A stretch of 64,000 nucleotides of DNA from Sambucus nigra. Taxonomy: Eukaryota; Streptophyta; Magnoliopsida; Dipsacales; Adoxaceae. The translations under genes were made by a program, and so were the position numbers. The notes under the pieces were generated by a model that was not told where the DNA came from, did not search any database, and was given only the letters and a program-made list of their open reading frames with translations. The number at the start of each line of letters is the position of its first letter. The stretch's first letter is position 1. Positions 35,896 to 45,405 of the stretch are shown here, piece by piece. Location of the stretch: assembly GCA_949130495.1 (NCBI GenBank), contig OX422210.1, positions 634,946,585-635,010,584 of the forward strand. The letters run 5' to 3'.

Positions 35896-36969
35896 AAAAT
35901 ATTAGCCTCTGAAATTTCCTCCCCTCTGACCCTACTGACCACGGCCCTGTTGGCCGTTACCGCCCCATCATTGGCCCTGTTGGCCCTGATGAAAACGCTG
36001 TTGGCCCTACTACTGGCGGTGTTGGCCTTGCTGGCCCTGCTGATTAGGTTGGCCATGCTGACCTTGCCTAAATCCCCCAAATCTCTGTCGGGAATCACCT
36101 GATTGGAACCGCTTGCCAGAGTCCCCCTGATGGGAACTCTTCTCATGCTGACGAGTCTGCCCCTGAGATGTCGGTGCTCCACTAGTGCCACTACCCCTTG
36201 TCCTGCCCTACTGGCCGGACTCTCCTGCCCGCTTGCTTCCCTGTCGATAGAAGCGGTGATCCTGGCAGTGTAGTAAAGCAGCATTGAGTACATCTATGAA
36301 GGTATTCAGAGACAGATTCCCTATAAGGTGCTGACGGATCCTCCAAGCTAGCCCGTCCATAAACAATAGTATTTTCTTACCCTCAGTGGGTGCCTCATCT
36401 GGCACAATAGTGAGAAGTCTCGTGAACTCTTCTTCATACTCAGCAATAGTAGAATTCTCCTACTTCAAGTTCAGTAACTTTTGCCTCATCTCAGTTTGCA
36501 CGGCGGATGGAAAATACTTGCTGTCAAATCGCTCCCAGAATGACTGAATCGGGATAGTATCCCTCTCCTCCAAGGTGGTGGTGGATTCCCACCACTGTAA
36601 AGCGGCCCCCACTAGCTTAAAGGAAGCCAACAACTGTTTCTGCACGTCTGTGCACTCATACATACGCAGATGCCTCTGGATATCTTTCTTCCATTGGCTG
36701 ACGATGATGATATCTGAACTACCCGAGAACTCAGGGGGATGTGCCTTCTGAAAGGCATCCCTAACCCGCTCCCATGCTGATGGAAGTTGTGCAGTTACTG
36801 GCACCACTGCCTGAATCTGGGGTGGAGCCTGCTGTACTACCGCAAATGCGGCATTCACCGCCTGAGCAACAATAGCGGCTACCTCATTAGCATTCATCGT
36901 TCCCTGAGCCGGAGCTGCTGGCTTTTCGGCTTGGGCACGCCTATCCTTTGGTGCACATCTCAGAGGCAT
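35896..36969 (-). pseudogene. gypsy-1 gag
   Basis: The start MPLRCAP at 36969 is supported by the equivalent MPRRRAQ start in gypsy-2. The capsid core reads PPEFSGSSD, RHLRMYECTDVQKQLLAS and ALQWWES. A TAG at 36460-36462 replaces the Gln of LNLKQE in gypsy-2. The frame resumes with FMDGLAWRIRQHLIGNLSL. A Q/G/H-rich low-complexity linker follows, then the zinc knuckle, where the Lys codon before it is TAA and the first Cys is Tyr (YFVCGKHGH). The gag is therefore dead at two stops and in its RNA-binding motif. Confidence 0.9.
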
Positions 36970-37139
36970 CTGAAACGTGAAGAAATTTATTAGTCTTACA
37001 GTTATTGTCAAATCTCAAATAGCTGAAGACGTAATCGTAAAAGCAAGAATACAACAATCCTAAAATAGGGCTCTATAACAAAAATGTTAAGCTGAAGGTG
37101 AAATAAGCCGTACAGATCCTAAGGACACTAGAACCTGAT

Positions 37140-37151
37140 GCTCTGATACCA
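37140..37151 (-). other. gypsy-1 primer-binding site (initiator Met-tRNA)
   Basis: The minus strand reads TGGTATCAGAGC, separated by GG from the LTR end TGTCACA. Confidence 0.95.
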
Positions 37152-37153
37152 CC

Positions 37154-40149
37154 TGTGACACCCCGCCTAATTAAATACCGGGCGATCACTCCTTTATTAA
37201 ATTAAAATCAAGGTGAACAGTTGGTTCATTCTTAGCATCACTGTCTTCAAAATAAAATTTCCAATTTAAACACCCTAAATAATTAAGCTAAGTATCAAAC
37301 CCATTTTAGATATTTCTTTCCAAATTTTATTCAAAACCAATATTTTAAAACTTTACATAATTCACAATTTAAAGAATCACACGACAATTATCATGTAACA
37401 TATAATCCCAAAGAGTTAAACATTCAACAAATAAATCCCAACATTAAAACTTAAAGGAAAAATATCCTGACAGTAATAAAAATCCAAAGTATAAATACTG
37501 GAAATAAATGAATTACAATATCTGACAAAACAACTGAATAATGGAAAAGGGCGACACATGCCCAACTGATAAAATAAATGCTAGGAGTGGAATCAAGAAA
37601 TGAGATCGTCTAAGCAAGAGGCCTGCAACTCCCATTTAAGCTGCAGCGCGCTCCTTCCAAATGATCCTATGCAAGACGCCCCTGTGGCTGGGCACCTGTA
37701 ATATATACATATATATACAAGAGAGAAAAGAAAATGGAAACGGGTCAGAGCCCGATTGTAAAAACGATTTAAAATTTGTTTAGCAAGTATTTAAAATGTT
37801 TACTGGCCAATGCAACAACATATTAGTGCGACACTCCCTTGAGAAATTCTCACCTCTCTTCTAATATGCATGCCTATCATACTAACATTTCCAACGGTTT
37901 AACTTATCTTATCTTATGTCGCTCGTAAATTTTAAACTGACAATTTCAATGGTTTAAGACGTTAGTTTCAATTAACATCAAAGTTCTCATTTAACCTTAT
38001 TTACTTAATAGAGTCTCTTGGCAATATATTATACTTTTCAAATTCCTATTCTCAATTTGAAATAATTAATCATTTCTTACTTACCATAAACACAGTAGGT
38101 AGTTCTCAAATTCCAGAATTTAGATATATATATATTAAACACTCATATAATATATATATATATATTCCAACGGCACCCCACATAATAATTATGGTGCGGG
38201 CATACTCTGCTATCCAGTCCCCGTATCACTCGTACTAAGGGAAATACAAGTTCGGAATCACTCTCGAACTGTATTAATACAAACACAAACAACATTGAGG
38301 CGAAGCATAGATTCCAGGTCTCTAAGAGGTTAGCACATGCCCCCACGTCTCTTAGGACTGTCTGAACTATCGATTCGATAGTCTGTACCGAAGGATTTCT
38401 ATATTCTAGGGCACGAGTCAATATCCCCCATAAAGGTCCCATCGAGATAAGACTGTCACAGCGCGGTAACCTCAGGGATAACAAGTAGCGCGGGCATGAT
38501 TATGCATAAACACAGTCATATAAATATACCACTATTTCCATATCAAATTGAGGTTCATCTCATAACCCATAATTATGACATTTGTCCGTATTATTCATTA
38601 TTTAGTTATCACGTATAACGTTTGCCTCTTTTATTAATTTGTGGGATTATTCCAACTTATAAAGTGACACTCTTGAATCTCTATACTCCCAAGTGTGATT
38701 TCAGTAGGTACTCATTTATTTTTCAACGTAACTATCTTACGCGTCTCTTTCTTTAATACATAGTCCCATCGTCCCTTTCATGTAAATATCCTCGAAAATG
38801 TGAATCTCATCTTACATTAAAGATTTCATATTTTTAATAAGTCCTACTGGTCTTCTTAACTCCCAAAATATTTTATTAAGGATGTCCAAGGATTATTCCT
38901 CATTTAAATTGAATTCACCTATTTAGAAGGGAAAATGTAAGTCTGCCAGGAGGGGTTGATCGATCGATGGCAGGTGTTCGATCGATCGAACCATCGATCG
39001 ATCGATGATCTATGATCGATCGATCGATCAAGCAGGTATGGCTAATTCTGCAGAAATCCAGTTATGGGTTCTATCATCCAACCTCATCCAAATCCGGATT
39101 TTTAACACCCAAACTCCCAGAAATTTGTACTACAACCATTATAAACCCAAATTAGCAATCTTTAAAGTAAAGCATGTGAATTTTCATCGATATCCATGAA
39201 TTAAAGGGCCAAAACTTACATAAATTTCATGAACCATAATTTTTTTTTAACTTTGTTCTAATCAACCTTTTTCTAGAATTTCTACTTCTAATCCATCATA
39301 AATCCGTGGTTCAACCTCTACATATGAAAGGGATTTCCAGATTATCATTTATATCATTACTACATGCAATTTTCCTATCTCCAACATGGGTTTTCTTCTA
39401 TGAAACTCATCCTAATCAACCCTAGACTAACATGAATGATGCATTAACGAAATTAAGCAAGATAAATACTTGCCTGGGGATTTTTGGTCTCTTATTTTTG
39501 CTGAATTCAGTGTGGTTGTGATCCTTGCGACTTGATCTATCGTTTGGCGGCGACGGCGGCGCAAACGGAGGAGTTTTCGGCCTAGAACACCTTGGCAAGT
39601 CCTCTCATTCCCTCTCCTATGGCCGTCACTTGTCTTTGGTTGTGTTAAACCTAGGAGACAACCCTAGGCATCTGATATAACCCTTGTAAATTCGTGGGTT
39701 TAATTACCCAAAATTTTAAATTGTCCAAAACGCCCTCCCGGGGTACTAATTAAGCCTAAAAATGCCTCGAGACCAAAATTAAACCCCCGGGTACACTTTT
39801 CTGACTATCTCGACCCTTTCGGACACTTTGGTGCACTCAAAACTACTATACGAGCAACTTATAATTTATTCACTTTTATTAATCAATATTTAGTCCCGAC
39901 ACGACACAGGCGCGTCCCGACTTAAATTTCCAAAATTGTCATTTTATTCACTCGTGACATTTAATAGAATCAATATCATATATTACTTTGCTCATTAGTA
40001 ATATTCAACAAGTTTCCCATACTTACTAACTCACATCGCGTTAGTAATTATTAAAAATAATTAATTTCCGGATTTCTATTAAATTAATATCTCACATTAA
40101 ATTTAATAAATCCTCAAATTTAGAAAGCATAGAAATACGGGGTATTACA
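37154..40149 (-). mobile_element. gypsy-1 right (5') LTR
   Basis: It runs from TGTGACACCCCGCC to GGGGTATTACA, followed by the TSD ACATC. The 3' LTR signals are at about 37674-37695 and 37741-37754; the palindrome cluster is at 38957-39032. Confidence 0.95.
38957..39032. repeat. Palindrome cluster, TCGATCGATCGA type
   Basis: Four boxes equivalent to 31089-31165. The first has TTGATCGATCGA, one C to T change from the partner. It ends GATCAAGCAGG. Confidence 0.9.
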
Positions 40150-40589
40150 ACATCCATATAAACTCGTGCATGGGTGCGATGTTGGAATATATACAAAGTC
40201 GAATCAAGATGCATATCAACTTTGAAACAACCCCATATAAACAATGGTTAAGATCATTCTAAGCATCGATAATAATGACCAAATGTCCTAGCCACATGTA
40301 TAATGAAACGAAGGGGGGGTGTCCAAGCACACCAATATGCCACATCAAATATATAAACTCAAAAACAAAAACCGAAAATCTTTTTGACTTTTCAAACATA
40401 TTTTGACTCAAAGAAAAGAAAAATCTTTTTGGATTTTCAAAAGTTTTCTAAAAAAAACAAAATCTTTTTGTATTTTTCAAATAAGACTCAAACAAATGAA
40501 AATTATAATACAAAATGATACATATGTCATAATACTAGCAATGAATATATCATGAAGCAAACTAGCATATGACAAACATGGCAACACTA

Positions 40590-42465
40590 TCATCCTTTAG
40601 ATTTAGCTTGGGAAGAATCAAGTGCACCCAAACGAGAATCATGAAGTTTAATTCCTAAAGCCACTAAATCCGATTTCCTAACCCAAGTACGTGTAAAACG
40701 ACGCATGTGGGTGTGGGGAACCGGGGAAACTTTATTCCTAAACTTCCTAGGAGCTTGTCTAAGGTCGTAACAATAACGCCTAAGGTGACCTTTCCTACCA
40801 TAAAATGTGCAAGTGTAGCGGTGGTGGGAATGATTACCTTTATGTGGACCTTTTCTAATCATCCTAATGTTTCTCACACGTGCGGGAGGAATGAGACCAA
40901 CTCTCTCACCAAAACCTATACCTCCCATATCTCCCTTAATTTGGACGGTACCTAGGATCTTATCTAACTTCTTCGACCTAGCCTCCAAATCAAACTTGAC
41001 TCTAGACGAGTCTTTCAACCTTTCCTCCAAATCAATAATCCTAGACTCGAGTAAACGCCTAGTCTCCTCAAACTCTAAAATCTCATTTTTCAAGGACTCC
41101 ATCAAACCACGGATATTGTCTCTCTCTTTCTCCACAAACTCTAGTTTCTCCCTAAACTTCTTCTCTCGTGCCCTAATATCCTCAATCAAACTATCATTAT
41201 TTTCTATGGCACGCTCATTCAACTTAGATTGAAATTTTGAGTTATCCTTTTTCACCTTCACCATTTCGGCATACAACTCATTAAACGCATTTTGTAATTC
41301 TTTCACATCAATCTCCTCCTCATCACTCTCTTCACCCTCACTAACATGGGATTCACACAAAACCTCCTCGAAAGTGTCATTCACATGAGTATTGTCGTCG
41401 TCGCTCACACGACATGCCATAAACGCAACAAAGTTACGCTCAATGGGGGAACTCTCTCCCTCTTCCGGTTCACTATCACTTAAGGTGGCACTATAGACAA
41501 TGGGTTGCTTGCCCTCTTCCTTAAGTCTAGTGGGACACTCCTTAACTTTTTGACCGTACCCCTCACACCCAAAACACTTATCCGACTCATCTCTCTTAGG
41601 CTTTTCAAACTTATCCTTAGAGGTGGGATCTACTTTGTTGTTCTTGAATTTTTCAAATTTCTTGGAATCTTTCGATTGCTTTTGAAACTTAATAAATTTT
41701 TTAAATTTCTTTGCCAATAAAGCAACATCCTCAAAATCGGAATCGGAATCCGAAACTTTAATTTCATTCTTACGGGTTTTCAAAGCAATACCCTTTTCTT
41801 TCTTAGGCACTTGCTTGGAGGTAATCATGTCTATTTCATAGGTTTGTAAGTCACCTACAATCTCTTCTAGTTTCGTTGACTCTAACCTACCCAAGGAGTT
41901 TAAAATGGTCACTTTCGCATCAAACCTACTAGGCAACAACCTAAGGATTTTCTTAATGACACGGTTGTCGATAATTTTCTCACCTAGGTTAAACGACGAG
42001 TTGACAATATTGGACAGCCTAGCATAAAACTAGCCAAAGGTATCACTCTAACATCCTAATGGTCTCAAACTGTGTAGTGAGATTTTGAAGTCTTGACGCC
42101 CTAACCGTGCTACTTCCCTCGTGAGTGAGTGCCAAAATATCCCAAGCCTCTTTTGATGTTTCACAAGTCATAATTTTGTTATATTCTTCCTGTGTGACAT
42201 GTGAAGAAATAACGTACAGACCTTTAGAATTATGTTGTGCAAGTCTTTGTTCAGTTTCGGTCCATGACTCAACAGGCTTTAAACTAGTGACCTCACCTAT
42301 AATAGTGACTGGGGGTGTCCAACCTTTTTCATCTGCAAGCCAAACTCGATCATCAATAGATTTTATAGCACATCTCATTCTCATCTTCCAATAAGTGTAA
42401 TTAGTGCCATAAAAAACAGGAGGTCGAGAAAATTCATTATATCCAGAATTCATCTTTGAAAACAC
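40590..42465 (-). pseudogene. TR-GAG gag polyprotein (copia type), broken
   Basis: The N-terminal piece (42465-42043) reads MNSGYNEFSRPPVFYG, then TYWKMRMRCAIKSIDDRVW and EAWDILALTHEGSSTVRASR, a DUF4219/UBN2 copia gag. A short frame-broken region (41940-42042) follows. The 41939-40590 frame continues with LPSRFDAKVTIL, a lysine-rich part, and a knuckle CFGCEGYGQKVKEC whose His is Gln. After an acidic TLSDSEPEEGES stretch comes a ~130-residue predicted coiled coil (about 41290-40930). A second knuckle, CTFYGRKGHLRRYC, has its second Cis position Cys changed to Tyr. The frame ends without protease. Whether the frame break is old or recent cannot be told here. Confidence 0.85.
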
Positions 42466-42493
42466 ACGGGATCACAAAACAAATAAAAATGTT

Positions 42494-42604
42494 TTCTAGC
42501 TCTGATACTAATTTTAAAGTGAGTAGACAAATTGTATCAGAAAGTAAGTCCTAGAAAAATCAGGATCACGCGATAAATTAGCGTAACCCGTTCTTATACC
42601 AATT
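42494..42604 (-). other. TR-GAG leader with two primer-site-like motifs
   Basis: Next to the LTR the minus strand reads AAT then TGGTATAAGAACGGG, which matches the tRNA-iMet site over only the first six bases plus scattered positions. About 90 bp further in, at about 42495-42511, it reads TTAGTATCAGAGCTAG, a closer match. Either the junction was duplicated or the functional site has drifted. Confidence 0.5.
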
Positions 42605-43861
42605 TGAGAGTGTGTGAGTGGCCCGATATGTGTGTTTTCAACAAAACCAATTTTTCTTCGAAAAAGATCCAACTTTTAATTATGCACCAAACCAAGTTGT
42701 GAAATCCCAATTCTCATTTTAAACCAATTTTATCTTGATTAATCCTAAACATGCATCTAGTGATTAAAGCAAGTAAAGTAAAGAATACTCACAATGCCGG
42801 ATGTACGAGGAAAAAACCCAAAAACGGAAAAATAACCTCGGACGGCCCAAGCCAGACAATCACTATGAATAATGGTTTTACAAAGACAGATTAGCCTTAC
42901 ACTAAGACTCGATCCCCACGGGTCTTGACGCTCCTTCTGATATTCAACCGTTCTTTAATAGTGCCCACGCATAAATTCCGTCTTCCACGATCTCTGTCCA
43001 CAACACACGCGTCCACGTATGTCTCGGTGTCCACCGATATGGCTTTGATACGTCTACGATGTCGAACACGATGTCCGTCGCTTCTTCACCGCAAAACCCT
43101 TTATGTTCAATGTGTAGAACAAACAACTTTGGTGCAGCAAGATCACGTAAACATATAAGAACGATAACTCGGATCTTTGCAAACTCTAAGGATGTGTTTA
43201 TGCTTTGTAAACCTTAGAAAACATGTGCAAACAAGGTTCTGGTTCGTAAAACTTTTTTTCAGAAAGCACACACACGAAATTATGATGCAAACACTGTTTA
43301 AATAGGATTTAAACGATGCCTCAAAAATGTGTCGTTCGAACGACTTAAGCATGTTGTTCGCGCGACATTGTATCTCTTTCGAACGAGATCCAGTGTCACT
43401 AGAGTGACCTTTCGAAAGTTTGACTTTCTTGACTTTCAGATAAAAACGTCTCTTAACAAAGAGATTCAAATTAGTCAAACTCTATTTCGAGCTTATCATC
43501 ATAAAACGAAGTTTAAACCATTAAAACACTTTTAAAACATTTAAAATCATTTTTCTATATAAAAATTACATCCTTATCTTTTATAAAATAATTTCGAGCA
43601 CCATTAATTATACGCATTCATACCTGAGTGATCTCGGAATGAAATTAACTTTGAAGACGAGTAAACTTGCACCAAATAAACATCGGCATGATTATTTCTT
43701 TGAAGCTTTGCCGCAACGTCTTCAATTTCTTTAATACGTTATAGACCAAGTGGGATCGTGACAAAATAAAATTCTCCCTATGATATATTACAAACACAGT
43801 TTTGTTCACGAAATTAAGTCAAAACAATACAGAGACTCAATTGGAAATTTATGTCCTTACA
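42605..43861 (-). mobile_element. TR-GAG right (5') LTR
   Basis: It runs from TGAGAGTGTGTGAG to ATGTCCTTACA, followed by CTGCC, the drifted TSD. Palindrome cluster at 43331-43409. It has a short insertion (TTTAATACG near 43730) and lacks one AGTAA unit near 42780 relative to the partner. Confidence 0.93.
43331..43409. repeat. Palindrome cluster, TCGTTCGAACGA type
   Basis: Boxes GTCGTTCGAACGAC, GTTGTTCGCGCGAC, CTCTTTCGAACGAG and GTCACTAGAGTGAC. Compared with 27108-27187 the differences are mostly transitions. Confidence 0.9.
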
Positions 43862-44200
43862 CTGCCAAGTACAATTATCCTCATACTAGTCTCTAAGAGT
43901 TCAAAGCAATACCATAAGCCTCCAAGGTAATTTTCCTCAATACTAGTCTCCAAAAGTCCTAAACAATATCACCTAACTCCCCCTTAATCCTAAGCTCTAG
44001 AGGAAAACGACATTAACTTCTATTGAATAACCCCTGTACTAAGTCCATATTACCCCCATACTAATCTAGGGTATTAATTTCCCTAGTATACCCCCCTAAT
44101 ACTCTTTATTACTTCATAAGAGAAGGTTCATAAGCCTTAAACCTAAAAGAAAAGGACTAGAAACTAAGTTGGAAAAACCCTATAAAACAGCAGGGTTTCT

Positions 44201-44405
44201 GAATAGATTCATCTAGGGCCGAATCGATTCGCCTAGGGACGAATCGATTCTCCCCTGGTAGCGAATCGATTCTCCCCTGGTAGCGAATCGATTTGGCTAA
44301 GAAAAATCGATTCGGCCTTAACCCGAATCGACTCGGTTCCTCAGACCTGTAGCCTCCCTTACTAGCGAATCGATTCATTGAGGAGGGAGAATCGATTCGC
44401 CCTGG
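44201..44405. repeat. Palindrome cluster, GAATCGATTC type
   Basis: Boxes such as CCGAATCGATTCGCC, GACGAATCGATTCTCC and a repeated GGTAGCGAATCGATT. Compared with the partner at 16341-16562, a local duplication of the CCCCTGGTAGCGAATCGATT unit has occurred and another segment has been lost. Confidence 0.88.
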
Positions 44406-44771
44406 TCAGATTGCCCAATTAGGGCTACGGGTTGTTATGAACCCTAAATCCCCCAATTTCAATTCTTCCAACAAATCCCAACATCATCAACTAAAAATTT
44501 AACCAAAACATTTCTACACAAAATCTAACTAATATTTCTAACTCAAATCAAATTTAAATCAATGATTAAGGGTTTAAACACCCAAATCATCCAAAACTCA
44601 TTAATGGTTAAATCTCAAGAATACAACTGTATATATATACAAATTATCCACACTAAATCATACATTTGCAAGTTAAAACTTGCCTCAAGTTTGTAGCCTC
44701 GGATTCTCTTCTCGTAGCAACGATTCCAATCTCCAAATCCCCAATTCTCTCTTCTCTCTTCTCTTTCTCCC

Positions 44772-44815
44772 AAGATCTCTCTCTCTCTCTCTCTCCCTCT
44801 CTCTCTCTCTCTCTA
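44772..44815. repeat. (CT)n microsatellite
   Basis: A CT run with two interruptions inside the LTR, much longer than in the partner LTR (about 16890-16920). Confidence 0.9.
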
Positions 44816-45313
44816 AGTATAGAAGTGTAAAATGAGAAATAAAATGCTTTTGAAAGACTTAAATGCCCAATTATATTAAGTATAGTATTTAAATGCTACT
44901 ACACAATTAAAATGACTCGTACAACATAAATTAAGTTATAACCGGTCAAAAGTACCCGGAACCCAAAATACAACATGCTACTTATTTTGACTCTCTCAAC
45001 CATTTTCGGACTAACCGTACCATCTAAATTGGAATTCGGAATATCATATAATATTTTATTTTTCATCGTCATATTAAATCATTAATGATGATCCAATTGG
45101 AATATAAGTCATAACCGTTGCTTAAAGCACAACGGTGCAATAAAACACAATATGATGCTATTTACGATCACTTAACAGTAAATAGGCAAAACTCAGTAAA
45201 TATTATCTCTTAAATCACTTAAAATAATATTCACTTCAACTTCCATTATTGTATATAATTATCTCACATGGCAACTTTATATAAAAATAATTACTCAAAA
45301 ATCTGGGTTATGA

Positions 45314-45315
<2 letters not shown>

Positions 45316-45402
<87 letters not shown>
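45316..45402. repeat. (TTG)n(TTA)n compound microsatellite at the gypsy-3 target
   Basis: About 14 TTG/GTT units followed by about 15 ATT units. The other side of gypsy-3 (14590-14607) is TTATTATTATTATTGTT, so the element landed in a trinucleotide repeat. Confidence 0.95.

Positions 45403-45405
<3 letters not shown>

Larger units (their letters stand above)
29277..40149 (-). mobile_element. gypsy-1: full-length Ty3/gypsy chromovirus (Tekay/Del-like), inactive
   Basis: LTRs of 3008 bp (29277-32284) and 2996 bp (37154-40149) flank a 4.9-kb interior. The 5-bp TSD ACATC is perfect (29272-29276 and 40150-40154). PBS TGGTATCAGAGC is two bases inside the right LTR, and a polypurine tract (AGGGGGGAAGTA, minus strand) abuts the left LTR. 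Gag, protease, RT, RNase H, integrase and a C-terminal chromodomain occur in that order. About 6 differences were counted between the LTRs over a 200-bp stretch. The frame is broken by nonsense changes and single-base deletions. Confidence 0.95.
26376..43861 (-). mobile_element. TR-GAG-type non-autonomous LTR retrotransposon (copia-like gag, no pol), interrupted by gypsy-1
   Basis: LTRs of 1256 bp (26376-27631) and 1257 bp (42605-43861) flank the element. Target duplications CCACC and CTGCC both derive from the CTACC seen in the uninterrupted gypsy-3 LTR. A polypurine tract (AAAGGGGGAGATT on the minus strand) abuts the left LTR at 27632. The only coding sequence is a copia-type gag (40590-42465). 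After removing gypsy-1 (29277-40149) the remaining 27632-29276 and 40155-40589 show no protease, integrase, RT or RNase H. This matches TR-GAG elements, which borrow pol functions from autonomous relatives. The LTRs differ at roughly 5 of 200 positions by eye. Confidence 0.85.
14608..45315 (-). mobile_element. gypsy-3: outer Ty3/gypsy chromovirus, with three later insertions
   Basis: Two LTRs, 14608-17402 and 24985-45315 (the second split), flank an internal region. The outer flanks carry a perfect 5-bp TSD, TTGTT (14603-14607 and 45316-45320). The PBS complement lies two bases inside the right LTR, and a polypurine tract (AAGGGGGGGAGTA on the minus strand) abuts the left LTR at 17403-17415. 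Direct domain evidence is RNase H, integrase and chromodomain remnants. A solo LTR lies in its RNase H region, and a TR-GAG element containing gypsy-1 lies in its right LTR. By eye the two LTRs differ at about 13 of the first 220 positions. Confidence 0.9.
43862..45315 (-). mobile_element. gypsy-3 right (5') LTR, second part
   Basis: It continues the LTR broken at 26375, aligns with 15996-17402, and ends GGGTTATGACA with TTACA changed to TGACA. It is followed by the TSD TTGTT. It holds the GAATCGATTC cluster and a (CT)n microsatellite (about 44772-44815). Confidence 0.9.

Noticed and set aside
40867..41720. Plus-strand frames over 40707-41720
   Set aside because: They are antisense shadows of the TR-GAG gag coiled coil and lysine-rich region.
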